A program made the position numbers and the translations under genes. A stretch of 64,000 bases of DNA from Pseudomonas sp. Ant30-3. GTDB lineage: Bacteria > Pseudomonadota > Gammaproteobacteria > Pseudomonadales > Pseudomonadaceae. Below are positions 42,338-51,335 of the stretch, piece by piece (positions within the stretch are counted from its first letter, which is position 1; the number at the start of each line of letters is the position of its first letter). Location: the NCBI RefSeq assembly GCF_000690905.1, contig NZ_JMCL01000030.1:124001-188000 (forward strand), read 5' to 3'. The notes beneath the pieces are model-generated. The model worked only from the letters and a program-made list of their open reading frames with translations. It did not search any database and was not told the DNA's origin.

Positions 42338-42456
42338 GCGGGGGCCTGGATATCCGCTTGATGGCGACGGGCGATTCTCAGCATGCCCCACAGCATCGAA
42401 ATAGCAATCGCCAGCCAGGCGGCGATCATGCTGAAGATTGTCATTGCAAGGCTCAT
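42277..42456 (-). CDS. Putative small membrane protein
   Basis: A 59-residue frame with one strong membrane helix ('SLAMTIFSMIAAWLAIAISMLWGMLRIARRHQ') and a polar tail. It starts at 42456 behind an excellent GTGGAGGA ribosome site. The last 60 bases lie antisense to the AraC-type gene's end. The ribosome site and helix support a real gene; the overlap and short length are reasons for caution. Confidence 0.5.
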   Translation of the reverse strand: MSLAMTIFSMIAAWLAIAISMLWGMLRIARRHQADIQAPAQPDVACRYWRGVNPVKALN

Positions 42457-42552
42457 AAATTCCTCCACTGCTGTGTCGTCTTCCTGCTCTCCCTTTTAAT
42501 GACCCTGTGATGGCACAGGGATTCAAATTAATGGCCCGTCTGATGGCCAGAA

Positions 42553-42587
42553 ACGACAAAGCCCCGAATGAACAGGGCTTTGTCGTT
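42553..42587. terminator. Terminator downstream of the sugar dehydrogenase gene
   Basis: ACGACAAAGCCC-CGAATGAACA-GGGCTTTGTCGT gives a 12-base stem on either strand. It lies 27 bases after the end of the minus-strand sugar dehydrogenase gene at 42614. Confidence 0.75.
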
Positions 42588-42613
42588 ATCGTGGTGCAGT
42601 TGTGACGGTGCAG

Positions 42614-43906
42614 TTACCGGTTGCGAGTGACCCGCCACACGGTATTGGCCAGGTCATCAGCGATGATCAAAGCACCACGCGGATCGACCGTGACACCCAC
42701 AGGCCGGCCGCGGGTCTTGCCGTCCGTGCCACGGAAGCCGGTGGCAAAGTCGACGGGCTCGCCCGCCGGCTTACCATTGCTGAACGGCACGAAAATGACC
42801 TTGTAGCCGACCGGGTCAGGACGATTCCAGCTGCCGTGCTCACCGACGAAAACGCCATCGGCGAATTTCTCGCCCATTTCCGGTATCGAGAAGTCGACGC
42901 CGAGCGCAGCCACGTGCGAGCCGAGGCTGTAATCCGGTTTGATCGCGGCCGCGACCTTCTCCGGATTCTGCGGTTGCGCACGTGAGTCGACGTTCTGGCC
43001 CCAATAGCTGTAAGGCCAGCCATAGAAGCTGCCTTCGCGCACGGAGGTCAGGTAGTCCGGTACCAGATCAGGCCCCAATTCATCGCGCTCGTTGACCACC
43101 GCCCACAGTTGCCCGGAATCGGGCTGGATGGTCAGTGCAGTCGGGTTGCGCAAGCCGGTTGCATACGGTTTGTGCGCACCGGTTTCGGCATCGATCTGCC
43201 AGACCATCGCCCGATCGATCTCGACCTCCATGCCGCGCTCGGTGACGTTGCTGTTCGAACCGATGCCGACATACAGGAAGCGTCCGTCAGGGCTGACGGC
43301 CAGCGCCTTGGTCCAGTGGTGATTGATTTCGGCTGGCAGGTCAGTGACTTTGACGGGCGGTCCGCCGGCCTGAGTCTGGCCGTCGACATAGTCAAAGCGC
43401 ACCAGCGCATCCTGGTTGGCCACGTACACTTTGTCATTGGCGAAAGCCAGGCCATACGGTGCGTTGAGATTTTCCGCAAACACGGTTTTGGTCTCGTACG
43501 TGCCGTCGCCGTCAGCATCGCGAAGCAGGGTCAGGCGATTGCCGCCCTTGACCTGAGTGTTGCCCTTGGCTTTGATGTAGCTGGCGATGACATCCTTGGG
43601 CTTGAGTTTCGCGGCGCTGCCGCCACGACCCTCCGCCACAAGAATATCGCCGTTGGGCAGCACCAGCGTCTGGCGCGGAATTTTCAGGTCGGTGGCGATG
43701 GCCGTAATGCTGTAGCCCTCGGGCACCGTGGGTTTTTGCTCACCCCAGGCCGCCGGTTCAGCAATCTTCATGCTCGGCAATAACGTGTGCTGCACTTCCG
43801 GCATTTTCGGGTCCGGCCCGCGTGCCTGGGTCTTGTCACCGTCGGCACCGCATGCGCTCAGCAACAGCGCCATACTTAAGGCAGTCAATGCGCCTGGATA
43901 TCTCAT
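42614..43906 (-). CDS. PQQ-type sorbosone/glucose dehydrogenase-like lipoprotein
   Basis: A 430-residue six-bladed beta-propeller of the soluble aldose/sorbosone dehydrogenase family. It has a lipoprotein signal ('LSMALLLSACGADG'), then 'YSITAIATDLKIPRQTLVLPNGDILVAEGRGGSAAKL', 'LNAPYGLAFANDKVYVAN', 'YVGIGSNSNVTERG' and 'VGEHGSWNRPDPVGYKVIFVPF', the usual propeller strands and cofactor loops. It likely oxidises a sugar in the periplasm, probably with PQQ. Its ATG overlaps the stop of the DUF2231 gene, so both are coupled; the membrane protein might anchor or accept electrons. The substrate is unknown. Confidence 0.88.
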   Translation of the reverse strand: MRYPGALTALSMALLLSACGADGDKTQARGPDPKMPEVQHTLLPSMKIAEPAAWGEQKPTVPEGYSITAIATDLKIPRQTLVLPNGDILVAEGRGGSAAKLKPKDVIASYIKAKGNTQVKGGNRLTLLRDADGDGTYETKTVFAENLNAPYGLAFANDKVYVANQDALVRFDYVDGQTQAGGPPVKVTDLPAEINHHWTKALAVSPDGRFLYVGIGSNSNVTERGMEVEIDRAMVWQIDAETGAHKPYATGLRNPTALTIQPDSGQLWAVVNERDELGPDLVPDYLTSVREGSFYGWPYSYWGQNVDSRAQPQNPEKVAAAIKPDYSLGSHVAALGVDFSIPEMGEKFADGVFVGEHGSWNRPDPVGYKVIFVPFSNGKPAGEPVDFATGFRGTDGKTRGRPVGVTVDPRGALIIADDLANTVWRVTRNR

Positions 43907-44331
43907 CGCTCATCTCCCGAACGCAGATTGGTCAGCCCTGTCCATGCCGCGACGAAGGCCAGAAGAGTGACGATCACGGACAGCACCAGGCCCGAAGGCA
44001 TGGCCGCCCAGGCGTCCTTGGCGTGTTCGAAGGCGTTCACCAGCCCCAACACCCAGGTCAGCAACAGCAGCAGAAAATACATGACCGGTCGCCCGGACTT
44101 GCGCTCCGCGCGAAACAGATTCGCCAGTGCAAACAACAGCGCCAAACCACAGAACAGCAAACCGCCGGCAATCAGCCACGAGGCAAAATTGCTCCACTGA
44201 ATCTGGTAGCTCTTGTAATAAGCGATGTCGCTAAGCAGACCGCCGAGAAACAGCGGAACCGTGCCGGCGAGGAGGATGGCGTGAAGCGGGCCAGGCGTAC
44301 TTCGGTAGGTCGGTTGGACGGTAACGGTCAT
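43903..44331 (-). CDS. DUF2231-domain membrane protein
   Basis: A 142-residue protein with four membrane helices ('LHAILLAGTVPLFLGGLLSDIAY', then three more), the DUF2231 pattern. TTAGGAG lies just before the ATG at 44331. It is coupled to the following sugar dehydrogenase gene by ATGA, a pairing common in Pseudomonas. The family's role is unproven; a membrane redox or anchoring role for the dehydrogenase is a guess. Confidence 0.85.
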   Translation of the reverse strand: MTVTVQPTYRSTPGPLHAILLAGTVPLFLGGLLSDIAYYKSYQIQWSNFASWLIAGGLLFCGLALLFALANLFRAERKSGRPVMYFLLLLLTWVLGLVNAFEHAKDAWAAMPSGLVLSVIVTLLAFVAAWTGLTNLRSGDER

Positions 44332-44708
44332 GTCGACTCCTAATGGTTCTGCGACCCTGGGCTGAACCTCAGCGCTGATCGGGTCCATCAGTGGCGCGCA
44401 GGTTGCGCCTAGGGAATGATCGCCGCATGCGCGCGATAGTTCCCGCGGATTCTGACCGAGATGCTTGCAGGAGCTGGCTTGCCAGCGATGGCGCCGGCGA
44501 ATCCATTCGCCTGAAACTCGACGCACCGCGCGCTACTCAATTAATCATCCCTATTCTTAACAGTGGCGCATTGCCTTAGAATCGGCCGCAAATATCCAGA
44601 AGCCGGGCACACCAGCCGCGTGAGACAGGGACGAGACGCTATGTGGAATCTGCATCCGGAAGTGGCTGGCCCGGGCATCCTGTACCTTCCTGGCACGGGC
44701 ACGTCGCA
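44332..44708. other. Intergenic stretch with one REP element
   Basis: This 377-base gap separates the DUF2231 gene from the divergent diguanylate cyclase gene. It must hold both promoters. I see only one REP-like unit (CAGGAGCTGGCTTGCCAGCG, about 44468-44487) and no gene or clear operator. Confidence 0.6.
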
Positions 44709-46268
44709 ATGTTGACCAAGCGGCGCAATTCCCTGATTGGCTTCATTGTCCTCGCTGTCGGCCTGGTCGGGTTCTGCGCATTGCTGTTGCTGAAGTCCGA
44801 AACCCAGCGCAGGGAGACGCGGTTTTCGGAATACGTGCAGAATATTTCCGGCATCGTGCGCAACCAGCTCGACACCAACGAAGCGGTGCTGGCGGGGTTT
44901 TCCGCTTTCCTGCAAGCCGTCGATCAAAGCGATACGGAAGCCGCCGCCCGCTATGCCGCCGCTGTGTTATCCGCCTACCCGCACATTTACATGCTGGAAG
45001 CGGCGAGGGCGGTTCCCGTCGCCGAGCAAGCGGCGTTCGAAGCGTTGCTGCAACGCACCTGGCGAGCAGATTTCCAACTCAAGGATTTCCCGAGTCTGGC
45101 CGGACAGCCGGGTCACCCTCAGGTCTATCTGAAGGAAACATGGCCGGTGTTGTTCATGTACCCGTCGCTGCCGGAATCCAGTTCGATCTACGGCGTGCGG
45201 CTGGAAACCGTCGGCCACTTGTCGTACGCCCTCGCGTTGACCCGCCATCATCAAAAACCGGTTGTCTCGCCGGTTTTTTCGATGTTCGAGGGCGATAACG
45301 CTTACATCCTGATGCAGTCAGTCACACGACCATCGCAGGCGCGAGAGCAGGTGCGGCCGAATTTCTTCGGCAGCACGATGATGTCGTTGCTCCTGGTTAA
45401 AACCGGAGCGCTGCTCGAGGCCGTGAACGATGCAAACATTGATCCGCTGGTGCGCATCGATGCCATTCTTAAAACGGCGTCCGGTACGCAAAGTCCGGTT
45501 TTTTCCACGCCACCGCTACAGGCCGGTGTGCTCGATCGTTTCTTCTTGCCGCGCTTGGCCGACCGGGTCGAAATTCGCAACAATTCCCAGCCCATGACAC
45601 TGGTGTTCGAACGTCAGCTACGGTTCACAGACGTACTGACTGACGAAATGCTGATCATCCTGACCTTGCTCGGCGGAGTACTGATCTGCATGCCGGTGGT
45701 GTTAGTCAGGCACTTCAAGGCCATCGAGCGAGCCGACCTCGAGCATCAACGTTCTGCCTACCTTGCCACCCATGACGTGCTCACCCAATTACCCAATCGC
45801 TACCTGTTCGCCGATCGCTTTGATCAAGCCTGGTCAAACTGGCAGGAAAACGGAGTGCAGTTCGCCGTCTTGTTGATCGACATGGATCACTTCAAGGACA
45901 TCAATGACCGGTATGGCCATGAAGCCGGTGATCAAGTGCTGCGGGCGGTGGCCAGCCGCATGCTGCAAGCCACTCGCTCGTGTGACACGGTTGCCCGGTA
46001 CGGGGGCGATGAATTCGTCATTCTGCTGTCCAGCCTGACCCCTCACGAGAGCGCCCAACTGTTGGCTGCAAGGGTATTTGAATCCATTGCGCAGACAGTT
46101 GTCACAAGCGCTGGTGAGCTATCCATTTCGTGCAGTATCGGCGTCTCGTTGTGCCCGGAACACGGGCAAACTCTCGACACGTTGCTCAAAGCGGCGGATC
46201 AGGCAATGTATGGCGTGAAACAAGTAGGGCGTAGCGGGGTCGCCATGACCGAACCTGCGACGCATTAA
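44709..46268 (+). CDS. CHASE-domain diguanylate cyclase
   Basis: A 519-residue membrane enzyme. One helix at the N-terminus and one at about residues 300-325 flank a periplasmic CHASE sensor ('FSEYVQNISGIVRNQLDTNEAVLAGFSAFLQAV'). A GGDEF domain follows with an intact active site 'RYGGDEFVILL'. An RxxD inhibitory site ('RSCD') lies five residues before, so product feedback is likely. It should make cyclic di-GMP. The ATG at 44709 gives a sensible membrane start; upstream reading has no ribosome site. The hybrid kinase gene follows after 32 bases. Confidence 0.9.
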   Translation: MLTKRRNSLIGFIVLAVGLVGFCALLLLKSETQRRETRFSEYVQNISGIVRNQLDTNEAVLAGFSAFLQAVDQSDTEAAARYAAAVLSAYPHIYMLEAARAVPVAEQAAFEALLQRTWRADFQLKDFPSLAGQPGHPQVYLKETWPVLFMYPSLPESSSIYGVRLETVGHLSYALALTRHHQKPVVSPVFSMFEGDNAYILMQSVTRPSQAREQVRPNFFGSTMMSLLLVKTGALLEAVNDANIDPLVRIDAILKTASGTQSPVFSTPPLQAGVLDRFFLPRLADRVEIRNNSQPMTLVFERQLRFTDVLTDEMLIILTLLGGVLICMPVVLVRHFKAIERADLEHQRSAYLATHDVLTQLPNRYLFADRFDQAWSNWQENGVQFAVLLIDMDHFKDINDRYGHEAGDQVLRAVASRMLQATRSCDTVARYGGDEFVILLSSLTPHESAQLLAARVFESIAQTVVTSAGELSISCSIGVSLCPEHGQTLDTLLKAADQAMYGVKQVGRSGVAMTEPATH

Positions 46269-46300
46269 ATCAACCTTGATATCCGCATGAAAAAGAGACG

Positions 46301-49300
46301 GTGCATCAGTTGGGGGACATCCTGAAACATTTATCCCGAGAGGAACTCGAAGCCGAGGTGGCGAGCCTTCGTCTGGCGCTCGAGGCTGCCAGACTCGAGG
46401 CGCAAACGCCGCCCTCCGGCCGGGATAATTCCCCGCGCAACGACGCCGGGTCTGCACCGCCATCTGCGGACACGGGCGACCACGCAAACCAGCGACAGTC
46501 AGGCGCCGTGACGACCGAACGACTTGTTTCAGCGCAAATGCAGGCGGAGCTGGAGGCCAGTCGCTCGGCCCTCGCCAGCAGTGAGGCGCGTCAACGGGCA
46601 ATCTTCGACAGTGCCATTGATTTTGCAATGATCCTGACCGACCCGGACGGCAAGATCACCGACTGGAACTCCGGCGCGACTCAGGTCACGGGCTGGACCG
46701 CAGCGCAAATGCGTGGCCGCAGCGCAGCGCGCTTTTTCACCCCGGAGGACCGCGCGGCCGGGCGGATCGAGCTGGAAATGGCCATTGCGCTACGCGATGG
46801 TCGTGCCTCCGATGAACGCTGGCATTTGCGCCAGGACGGGCAGCGCTTCTGGGCCTCGGGGGAAATGATGCCGCTGTGGGGTGATCACGATGTTCACCTC
46901 GGTTTCGTCAAGATTTTGCGCGATCGCACCAATGAGCACCTCGCGGGCCGGGCGATCGAAGAAGCTCAGGCTCGCTACCGCTTGGCCGTCAAAGCCACCA
47001 ATGATGCGATCTGGGATTGGGATTTGACCTCCAATCGTGTCCAGTGGAATGACGCGCTTGAGCAGGCTTATGGTCATCCTTTAGCCAATGTAGAGATGAC
47101 CGGTGAATGGTGGATTGCGCAGATTCATCCTGACGAACAGCAGCGTATCTACGCTTCAATCCACGCGGTGATCGATGGCAACGGCACAGCGTGGAACGGG
47201 GAATACCGCTTCAGACGAATAGACGGCTCGTACGCCCAGATACTTGATCGAGGGCACATTATTCGCGACGAGGATGGCCGCGCCCTGCGCATGATTGGCG
47301 CGATGCTTGACCTGACCCGGGTGCGCAGCACAGAAGCCGCACTGCGCCAGAGCGAGGAGCGTTTCCGTACGATTCTGGAGACGATCGAGGCGGCGTTTGC
47401 CATCGTTCAGGTCAAGTTCGATGCCAACGACGAACCCGTGGACTACCGCTTTCTGGAAGCCAACCCGGCGTTCGAGCGTCAGGCAGGTGTCGACCTGCGC
47501 GGTCGATGGGTCACTGAATTCGCGCCCGATCTGGAGCGTTTCTGGTTTGAGACCTATGGCCGGGTGGCAAAAACCGGCGTGCCGGCCAACTTCGAGAGTT
47601 ACGCAAAAGCATTCGGTCGCTGGTTTGACGTGCGCGCGGTGCCTGTGGGCGATCGCGCCGATCGGCAACTTGCGATTTTATTCAGTGACGTGACCGGACG
47701 CCGTGCTGCCGAAGAACGTCTGCGCCAGAGTGAAATGATTGCTCGGGCGAACTTCGAGCGAGTCCAGCTCGCACTCGCGGCGGGTGCAATCTTCGGCACG
47801 TGGCACTGGGATCTGACTAAAGACAGTTTCACCGTCGACGAAGCTTTCGCGCGCGCCTTTGGCCTCGATCCGGCGTTGGGGCACGAAGGTTTGAGTCTCG
47901 AACAGGTGATCGCCACCGTTCATCCTGAAGATCGGTCCGGGCTGAAAGCGGCGATTGATGAAGTGATTGCACGTGGCGGCGCGTACGCCCACCAGTACCG
48001 GGTGCGCCGCGCAGACGGCAAGTATTACTGGATCGAAGCCAACGGCCGCGTCGATCACGCTGAAGACGGCACGCCGGTCAGTTTTCCAGGCGTAGTGATC
48101 GACGTAGAAGAGCGTCGCTCGGTCGAGGCGCAGCGTGACCGCGCCACCGCCGCATTGCGCTCGCTGAACGACCACCTCGAGCAGCGCGTCGCCGAGCGTA
48201 CGGCCGAGTTGATGCAGGCCGAAGAGAAGTTGCGTCAGTCGCAGAAGATGGAAGCGGTAGGCCAACTGACAGGTGGCCTGGCCCATGACTTCAATAATCT
48301 TCTGGCCGGCATTTCCGGTGCTCTGGAACTGATGGCGACACGAATCGCTCAAGGGCGCTTGTCGGATGTCGATCGGTATTTGCTGACGGCTCAAGGGGCG
48401 ACAAGGCGAGCTGCGGCGTTGACGCATCGATTGCTCGCGTTCTCCCGACGGCAGACCCTCGATCCGCGACCGACCAACGTCAACACACTGATCGAGGGCA
48501 TGAGTGAGCTGATCCAGCGCACGGTCGGCCCCAGCATTTCATTGAAGACAGTCGGCGCCGACGATCTCTGGCCTGCATTGGTGGACCCCAGCCAACTGGA
48601 AAACGCATTGCTCAATCTGTGCATCAATTCCCGCGATGCCATGCTCAATGGTGGGCAGATCACCATCACCACCGCCAACCAGTGGGTAGGTGCGCAGGAG
48701 GCACCGGCGCTGGATTTGCCTGCCGGCCAGTACCTGACGCTGTGCGTCAGTGACACCGGAGCAGGCATGACGCCGGAAATCGTCGCAAAAGCGTTCGATC
48801 CTTTCTTCACTACCAAACCTATCGGGCAGGGCACGGGGCTCGGTCTTTCGATGATCTACGGTTTCGCCAAACAGTCAGGCGGTCAGGCGCGCATTTCTTC
48901 CGAGGTCGGACGCGGGACCACGATGTGGATTTACCTGCCCCGGTACTTTGGTGACGCGAGCGTTCAGGAGCAGGCCGAAAGCGATATTGCACCTGATTTT
49001 GCAGCAGTCGGCGAGACGATCCTGGTAGTGGATGATGAGCACACCGTACGCACGCTGCTGGTCGAAGTCCTGGACGAGTTGGGCTATCGCGTCATTGAAG
49101 CGGCGGACAGTGCCGAAGGGCTCAAGGTTCTACGATCAGGGGTACGTATCGATTTGCTTATCTCTGACGTGGGTTTGCCGGGCGGCATGAACGGGCGGCA
49201 GATGGCAGACGCAGGCCGAGAGGTTCGTCCCGGCCTGAAGACCTTGTTTATCACAGGCTATGCCGAGGCTGCTGCCATTGCCCAAGGTCATCTTGAGCCG

Positions 49301-49375
49301 GGGATGCATGTGCTGACCAAGCCGTTTGCAATCGATACGCTGGTTTCGCGGGTGCGCAGGTTGATGGGCGGATGA
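46301..49375 (+). CDS. Multi-PAS hybrid sensor histidine kinase with C-terminal receiver
   Basis: A 1024-residue soluble kinase. The order is a short N-terminal coiled coil (about 5-75), four PAS domains (about 85-205, 215-335, 345-460, 470-600; one contains 'WDWDLTSNRVQWNDALEQAYG'), and HisKA with 'SQKMEAVGQLTGGLAHDFNNLLAGISG'. HATPase_c ('DTGAGMTPEIVAKAFDPFFTTK', 'GTGLGLSMIYGF') and a receiver ('ILVVDDEHTVRTLL', 'DLLISDVGLPGGMNG', phospho-Asp) follow. It starts with GTG at 46301, close behind AAAGAGA. No membrane helix is seen, so it senses a cytoplasmic signal such as redox or light. No partner regulator lies nearby. Confidence 0.9.
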   Translation: MHQLGDILKHLSREELEAEVASLRLALEAARLEAQTPPSGRDNSPRNDAGSAPPSADTGDHANQRQSGAVTTERLVSAQMQAELEASRSALASSEARQRAIFDSAIDFAMILTDPDGKITDWNSGATQVTGWTAAQMRGRSAARFFTPEDRAAGRIELEMAIALRDGRASDERWHLRQDGQRFWASGEMMPLWGDHDVHLGFVKILRDRTNEHLAGRAIEEAQARYRLAVKATNDAIWDWDLTSNRVQWNDALEQAYGHPLANVEMTGEWWIAQIHPDEQQRIYASIHAVIDGNGTAWNGEYRFRRIDGSYAQILDRGHIIRDEDGRALRMIGAMLDLTRVRSTEAALRQSEERFRTILETIEAAFAIVQVKFDANDEPVDYRFLEANPAFERQAGVDLRGRWVTEFAPDLERFWFETYGRVAKTGVPANFESYAKAFGRWFDVRAVPVGDRADRQLAILFSDVTGRRAAEERLRQSEMIARANFERVQLALAAGAIFGTWHWDLTKDSFTVDEAFARAFGLDPALGHEGLSLEQVIATVHPEDRSGLKAAIDEVIARGGAYAHQYRVRRADGKYYWIEANGRVDHAEDGTPVSFPGVVIDVEERRSVEAQRDRATAALRSLNDHLEQRVAERTAELMQAEEKLRQSQKMEAVGQLTGGLAHDFNNLLAGISGALELMATRIAQGRLSDVDRYLLTAQGATRRAAALTHRLLAFSRRQTLDPRPTNVNTLIEGMSELIQRTVGPSISLKTVGADDLWPALVDPSQLENALLNLCINSRDAMLNGGQITITTANQWVGAQEAPALDLPAGQYLTLCVSDTGAGMTPEIVAKAFDPFFTTKPIGQGTGLGLSMIYGFAKQSGGQARISSEVGRGTTMWIYLPRYFGDASVQEQAESDIAPDFAAVGETILVVDDEHTVRTLLVEVLDELGYRVIEAADSAEGLKVLRSGVRIDLLISDVGLPGGMNGRQMADAGREVRPGLKTLFITGYAEAAAIAQGHLEPGMHVLTKPFAIDTLVSRVRRLMGG

Positions 49376-49402
49376 ACCTGCCCGGCCGGGCAGCTCAATG
49401 TG

Positions 49403-49561
49403 CGGTTCTTCGCCATGGTCGTCTGGAAAAAATTGCCCGACCGTCCGAGCAAGGCGCCGTGGCTGAGCGCCGCTGAGGCCGAGCAGATTGAACGTACCCT
49501 GGCTGCAGAATCGGAGGAGGGTGCCGGTGCCAGTGGCCACTCGTTCAAGCAATGCACATCA
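49403..49561 (+). pseudogene. Remnant of an MFS (anion:cation symporter-type) gene
   Basis: The plus frame from about 49403 reads 'RFFAMVVWKKLPDRPSKAPWLSAAEAEQIERTLAAESEEGA', very like the central loop of phthalate/glucarate-type MFS transporters ('LPDRP..A.WL...E'). It has no start, the helices before and after are missing, and it stops after about 50 residues. It is a decayed fragment. Confidence 0.6.
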
Positions 49562-49574
49562 TCAACGTGCTGAT

Positions 49575-49608
49575 ATGACAAGGCCCTGAATATTCTGGGC
49601 CTTGTCAT
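49575..49608. terminator. Rho-independent terminator
   Basis: ATGACAAGGCCC-TGAATATTCT-GGGCCTTGTCAT forms a 12-base stem followed by TTG. It lies between the transporter remnant and the convergent small hypothetical gene. Confidence 0.8.
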
Positions 49609-49647
49609 TTGAAGACAGAAATCGAGCATTGCTTGGCGATTTTGGCG

Positions 49648-49902
49648 CTAACTCGCTTCGGGTCGCGTAATCGTACCCGCTTTCACCTCGTCGGCGTAAC
49701 CGCTGAGCTTGGTTTGCTCAAGGCTCATCAGCTCGCAGATTTTCTTCAACGCCTGCGCCTTTGTGCTGTTGGCTTCGCTGCCAGCCATGTCGGACAGTTG
49801 AACCACTGCCCAGCCGATAATCGAGGCGGCATCCTCGAGGTCGTAAAACAGTTCTTGCCGGGCAGTTCGGGGGCCTTGGAGGCCGCGTATCAAATCGGTC
49901 AT
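49648..49902 (-). CDS. Small hypothetical protein
   Basis: An 84-residue, mainly helical protein ('ARQELFYDLEDAASIIGWAVVQLSDMAGSEANSTKAQALKKICELMSLEQ'). A weak AGGAC lies upstream of the ATG. It is not recognised with confidence. It follows the TetR gene on the same strand, about 30 bases away, and could be cotranscribed. Confidence 0.55.
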   Translation of the reverse strand: MTDLIRGLQGPRTARQELFYDLEDAASIIGWAVVQLSDMAGSEANSTKAQALKKICELMSLEQTKLSGYADEVKAGTITRPEAS

Positions 49903-49933
49903 CTGTAGTCAGTCCTGATGGCGAGGGATAAGT

Positions 49934-50554
49934 TCAGGCCTGACCGCCCACTGCGCGCCAGGCCGCTTGCGCGAGTTGCTGCCTGTGAAGTTCAGGACTC
50001 CCTTTGACTCTTTGGGAGAGCCAGGCTCGGCAATAACTCTCTGCGGAACCGATGATGAGTGATGGCATTAATTCGAAGGGTAATTCCAATAGTTCCCGAC
50101 GGGGGGCAGGGTCATTGAACCAGTCTTTCAGTTGAGCGTTTCGGCGCAGATTGGCTTCTTTCAGCTGATCATTAAAACTGCTTTGCGCGACGGCAAAGCG
50201 CGCCTGGTACTGAAAGCGCGCCCAGTCCGGCTGGCTAACTACCCAATCCACGTAGCTATAAACCAATGCTTGAACCCATTCCCTGGTCGTCGTGACCTCT
50301 GCCAGGTAGCTATCGCGAAGTCGTGCCTGGTCATCAAGAGCTGTCATATACAGCGCAGCTACTAAACCTTCCTTGTTCTGGAAATGATGATAGATGGCCC
50401 CCACGCTCATCTCGCTGGCGACCCGGATGTGATCAATGGTGGTCGCTTCAATGCCCTGTTGGTTGAAGAGTGCGAGCGCGCATTTGAGGATGTGCCGCTT
50501 GGACTCGGCACGGCGCCCCGGATAGCAGCGCTCAAGGAGGTCATCAGGTTCCAT
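49934..50554 (-). CDS. TetR-family transcriptional regulator
   Basis: A 206-residue regulator. The N-terminal TetR helix-turn-helix reads 'ILKCALALFNQQGIEATTIDHIRVASEMSVGAIYHHFQNKEGLVAALY', followed by a helical ligand domain. It is divergent from the hotdog gene, with two tandem CAGAA-N5-TTCTG/TTCCG operators between them. It therefore probably represses itself and the hotdog gene. The ligand is unknown, possibly a fatty acyl compound given the partner. Confidence 0.9.
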   Translation of the reverse strand: MEPDDLLERCYPGRRAESKRHILKCALALFNQQGIEATTIDHIRVASEMSVGAIYHHFQNKEGLVAALYMTALDDQARLRDSYLAEVTTTREWVQALVYSYVDWVVSQPDWARFQYQARFAVAQSSFNDQLKEANLRRNAQLKDWFNDPAPRRELLELPFELMPSLIIGSAESYCRAWLSQRVKGSPELHRQQLAQAAWRAVGGQA

Positions 50555-50629
50555 TCTTCAGTCCAGGCAAAAAGGACAATGGTAATTCAAACGATGGTGG
50601 GGCACGAGCGATTGACTGACATGCCTTAA

Positions 50630-50662
50630 CAGAATAATGTTCCGCAACAGAACAATATTCTG
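50630..50662. promoter_or_regulatory. Tandem TetR-type operators
   Basis: CAGAATAATGTTCCG (50630-50644) and CAGAACAATATTCTG (50648-50662) are 15-base inverted repeats of the form CAGAA-N5-TTCTG, the first with one mismatch. Their centres are 18 bases apart, in the gap between the divergent TetR and hotdog genes. They are probably bound by the TetR-type regulator encoded alongside. Confidence 0.72.
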
Positions 50663-50699
50663 TTTGTCGATATCGACTCATCCAAGCCAGAGGAATCCC

Positions 50700-51140
50700 A
50701 TGAGCCAGACTCTCAGCATGTACCAAAGCGTTGGTTCGTCCGCGTTCAGCAATATGGCCTGCCAGATGGCGCCGTACTTCAGCACCATCAATCCGGAGAT
50801 TTCAGTTTTGACCCCCGGTCGCAGCGAAGTGAAAGTGCCGTTTCGCAAGGAAATCACCAACCACCTGGCTTCGGTCCACGCCATTGCGCTGTGCAACGCC
50901 GCAGAACTTGCGGGCGGCATGATGACTGAGGTGTCCGTACCGAGCGGCGCGCGCTGGATCCCGAAAGGCATGACCGTCGAATACCTGGCCAAAGCCAAGA
51001 CGTCCATTCATGCGATCGCGGATGGCAGCGCAATCGATTGGGAAACGGCGGGTGACAAGGTGGTTCAGGTCGATATTTTTGATGAGGGTGAGGTAAAGGT
51101 GTTTACAGCGCGCATCACGATGAATGTCAAAATCACCTGA
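50700..51140 (+). CDS. DUF4442 hotdog-fold protein (thioesterase-like)
   Basis: A 146-residue hotdog-fold protein. It shows 'NHLASVHAIALCNAAELAGGMMTEVSVPSGARWIPKGMTVEYLAKAKT', matching the DUF4442/PaaI-like layout with the H-x-x-x-L-x-N-x-x-E segment. It may hydrolyse acyl-CoA or bind acyl chains. AGAGGAA precedes the ATG at 50700. It is controlled with the divergent TetR gene through the tandem operators. A terminator follows. Confidence 0.83.
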   Translation: MSQTLSMYQSVGSSAFSNMACQMAPYFSTINPEISVLTPGRSEVKVPFRKEITNHLASVHAIALCNAAELAGGMMTEVSVPSGARWIPKGMTVEYLAKAKTSIHAIADGSAIDWETAGDKVVQVDIFDEGEVKVFTARITMNVKIT

Positions 51141-51248
51141 GCAGCTGCAGCCATTTGGCTGAACCGCTGATCCTGGATGCAATGGCGAGCCGTGGCGATT
51201 TCGACATGCGTGCGGCGTTTACCAGGAAAAATTTGCCAAACGGCAGAA

Positions 51249-51282
51249 ACGAAAAAGCCCTGAATAATCAGGGCTTTTTCGT
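51249..51282. terminator. Rho-independent terminator
   Basis: ACGAAAAAGCCCTGA-ATAA-TCAGGGCTTTTTCGT is a long stem with T-tract on both strands, about 110 bases after the hotdog gene. The sequence TTTTCG followed by ATGGCGG mirrors the region after tRNA-Ser. Confidence 0.85.
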
Positions 51283-51288
51283 ATAAAG

Positions 51289-51303
51289 ATGGCGGCGGCG
51301 ATG
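51289..51303. repeat. att-like copy of the tRNA-Ser 3' end
   Basis: ATGGCGGCGGCGATG repeats, with one mismatch, ATGGCGGAGGCGATG at 52644-52658, which is the 3' terminus of tRNA-Ser(UGA). A direct repeat of a tRNA 3' end 1.35 kb from the gene is the footprint expected of tRNA-targeted integration. Confidence 0.5.
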
Positions 51304-51335
51304 TTCTTTCACGGAGTCCATAAAAGAGCCCATCA

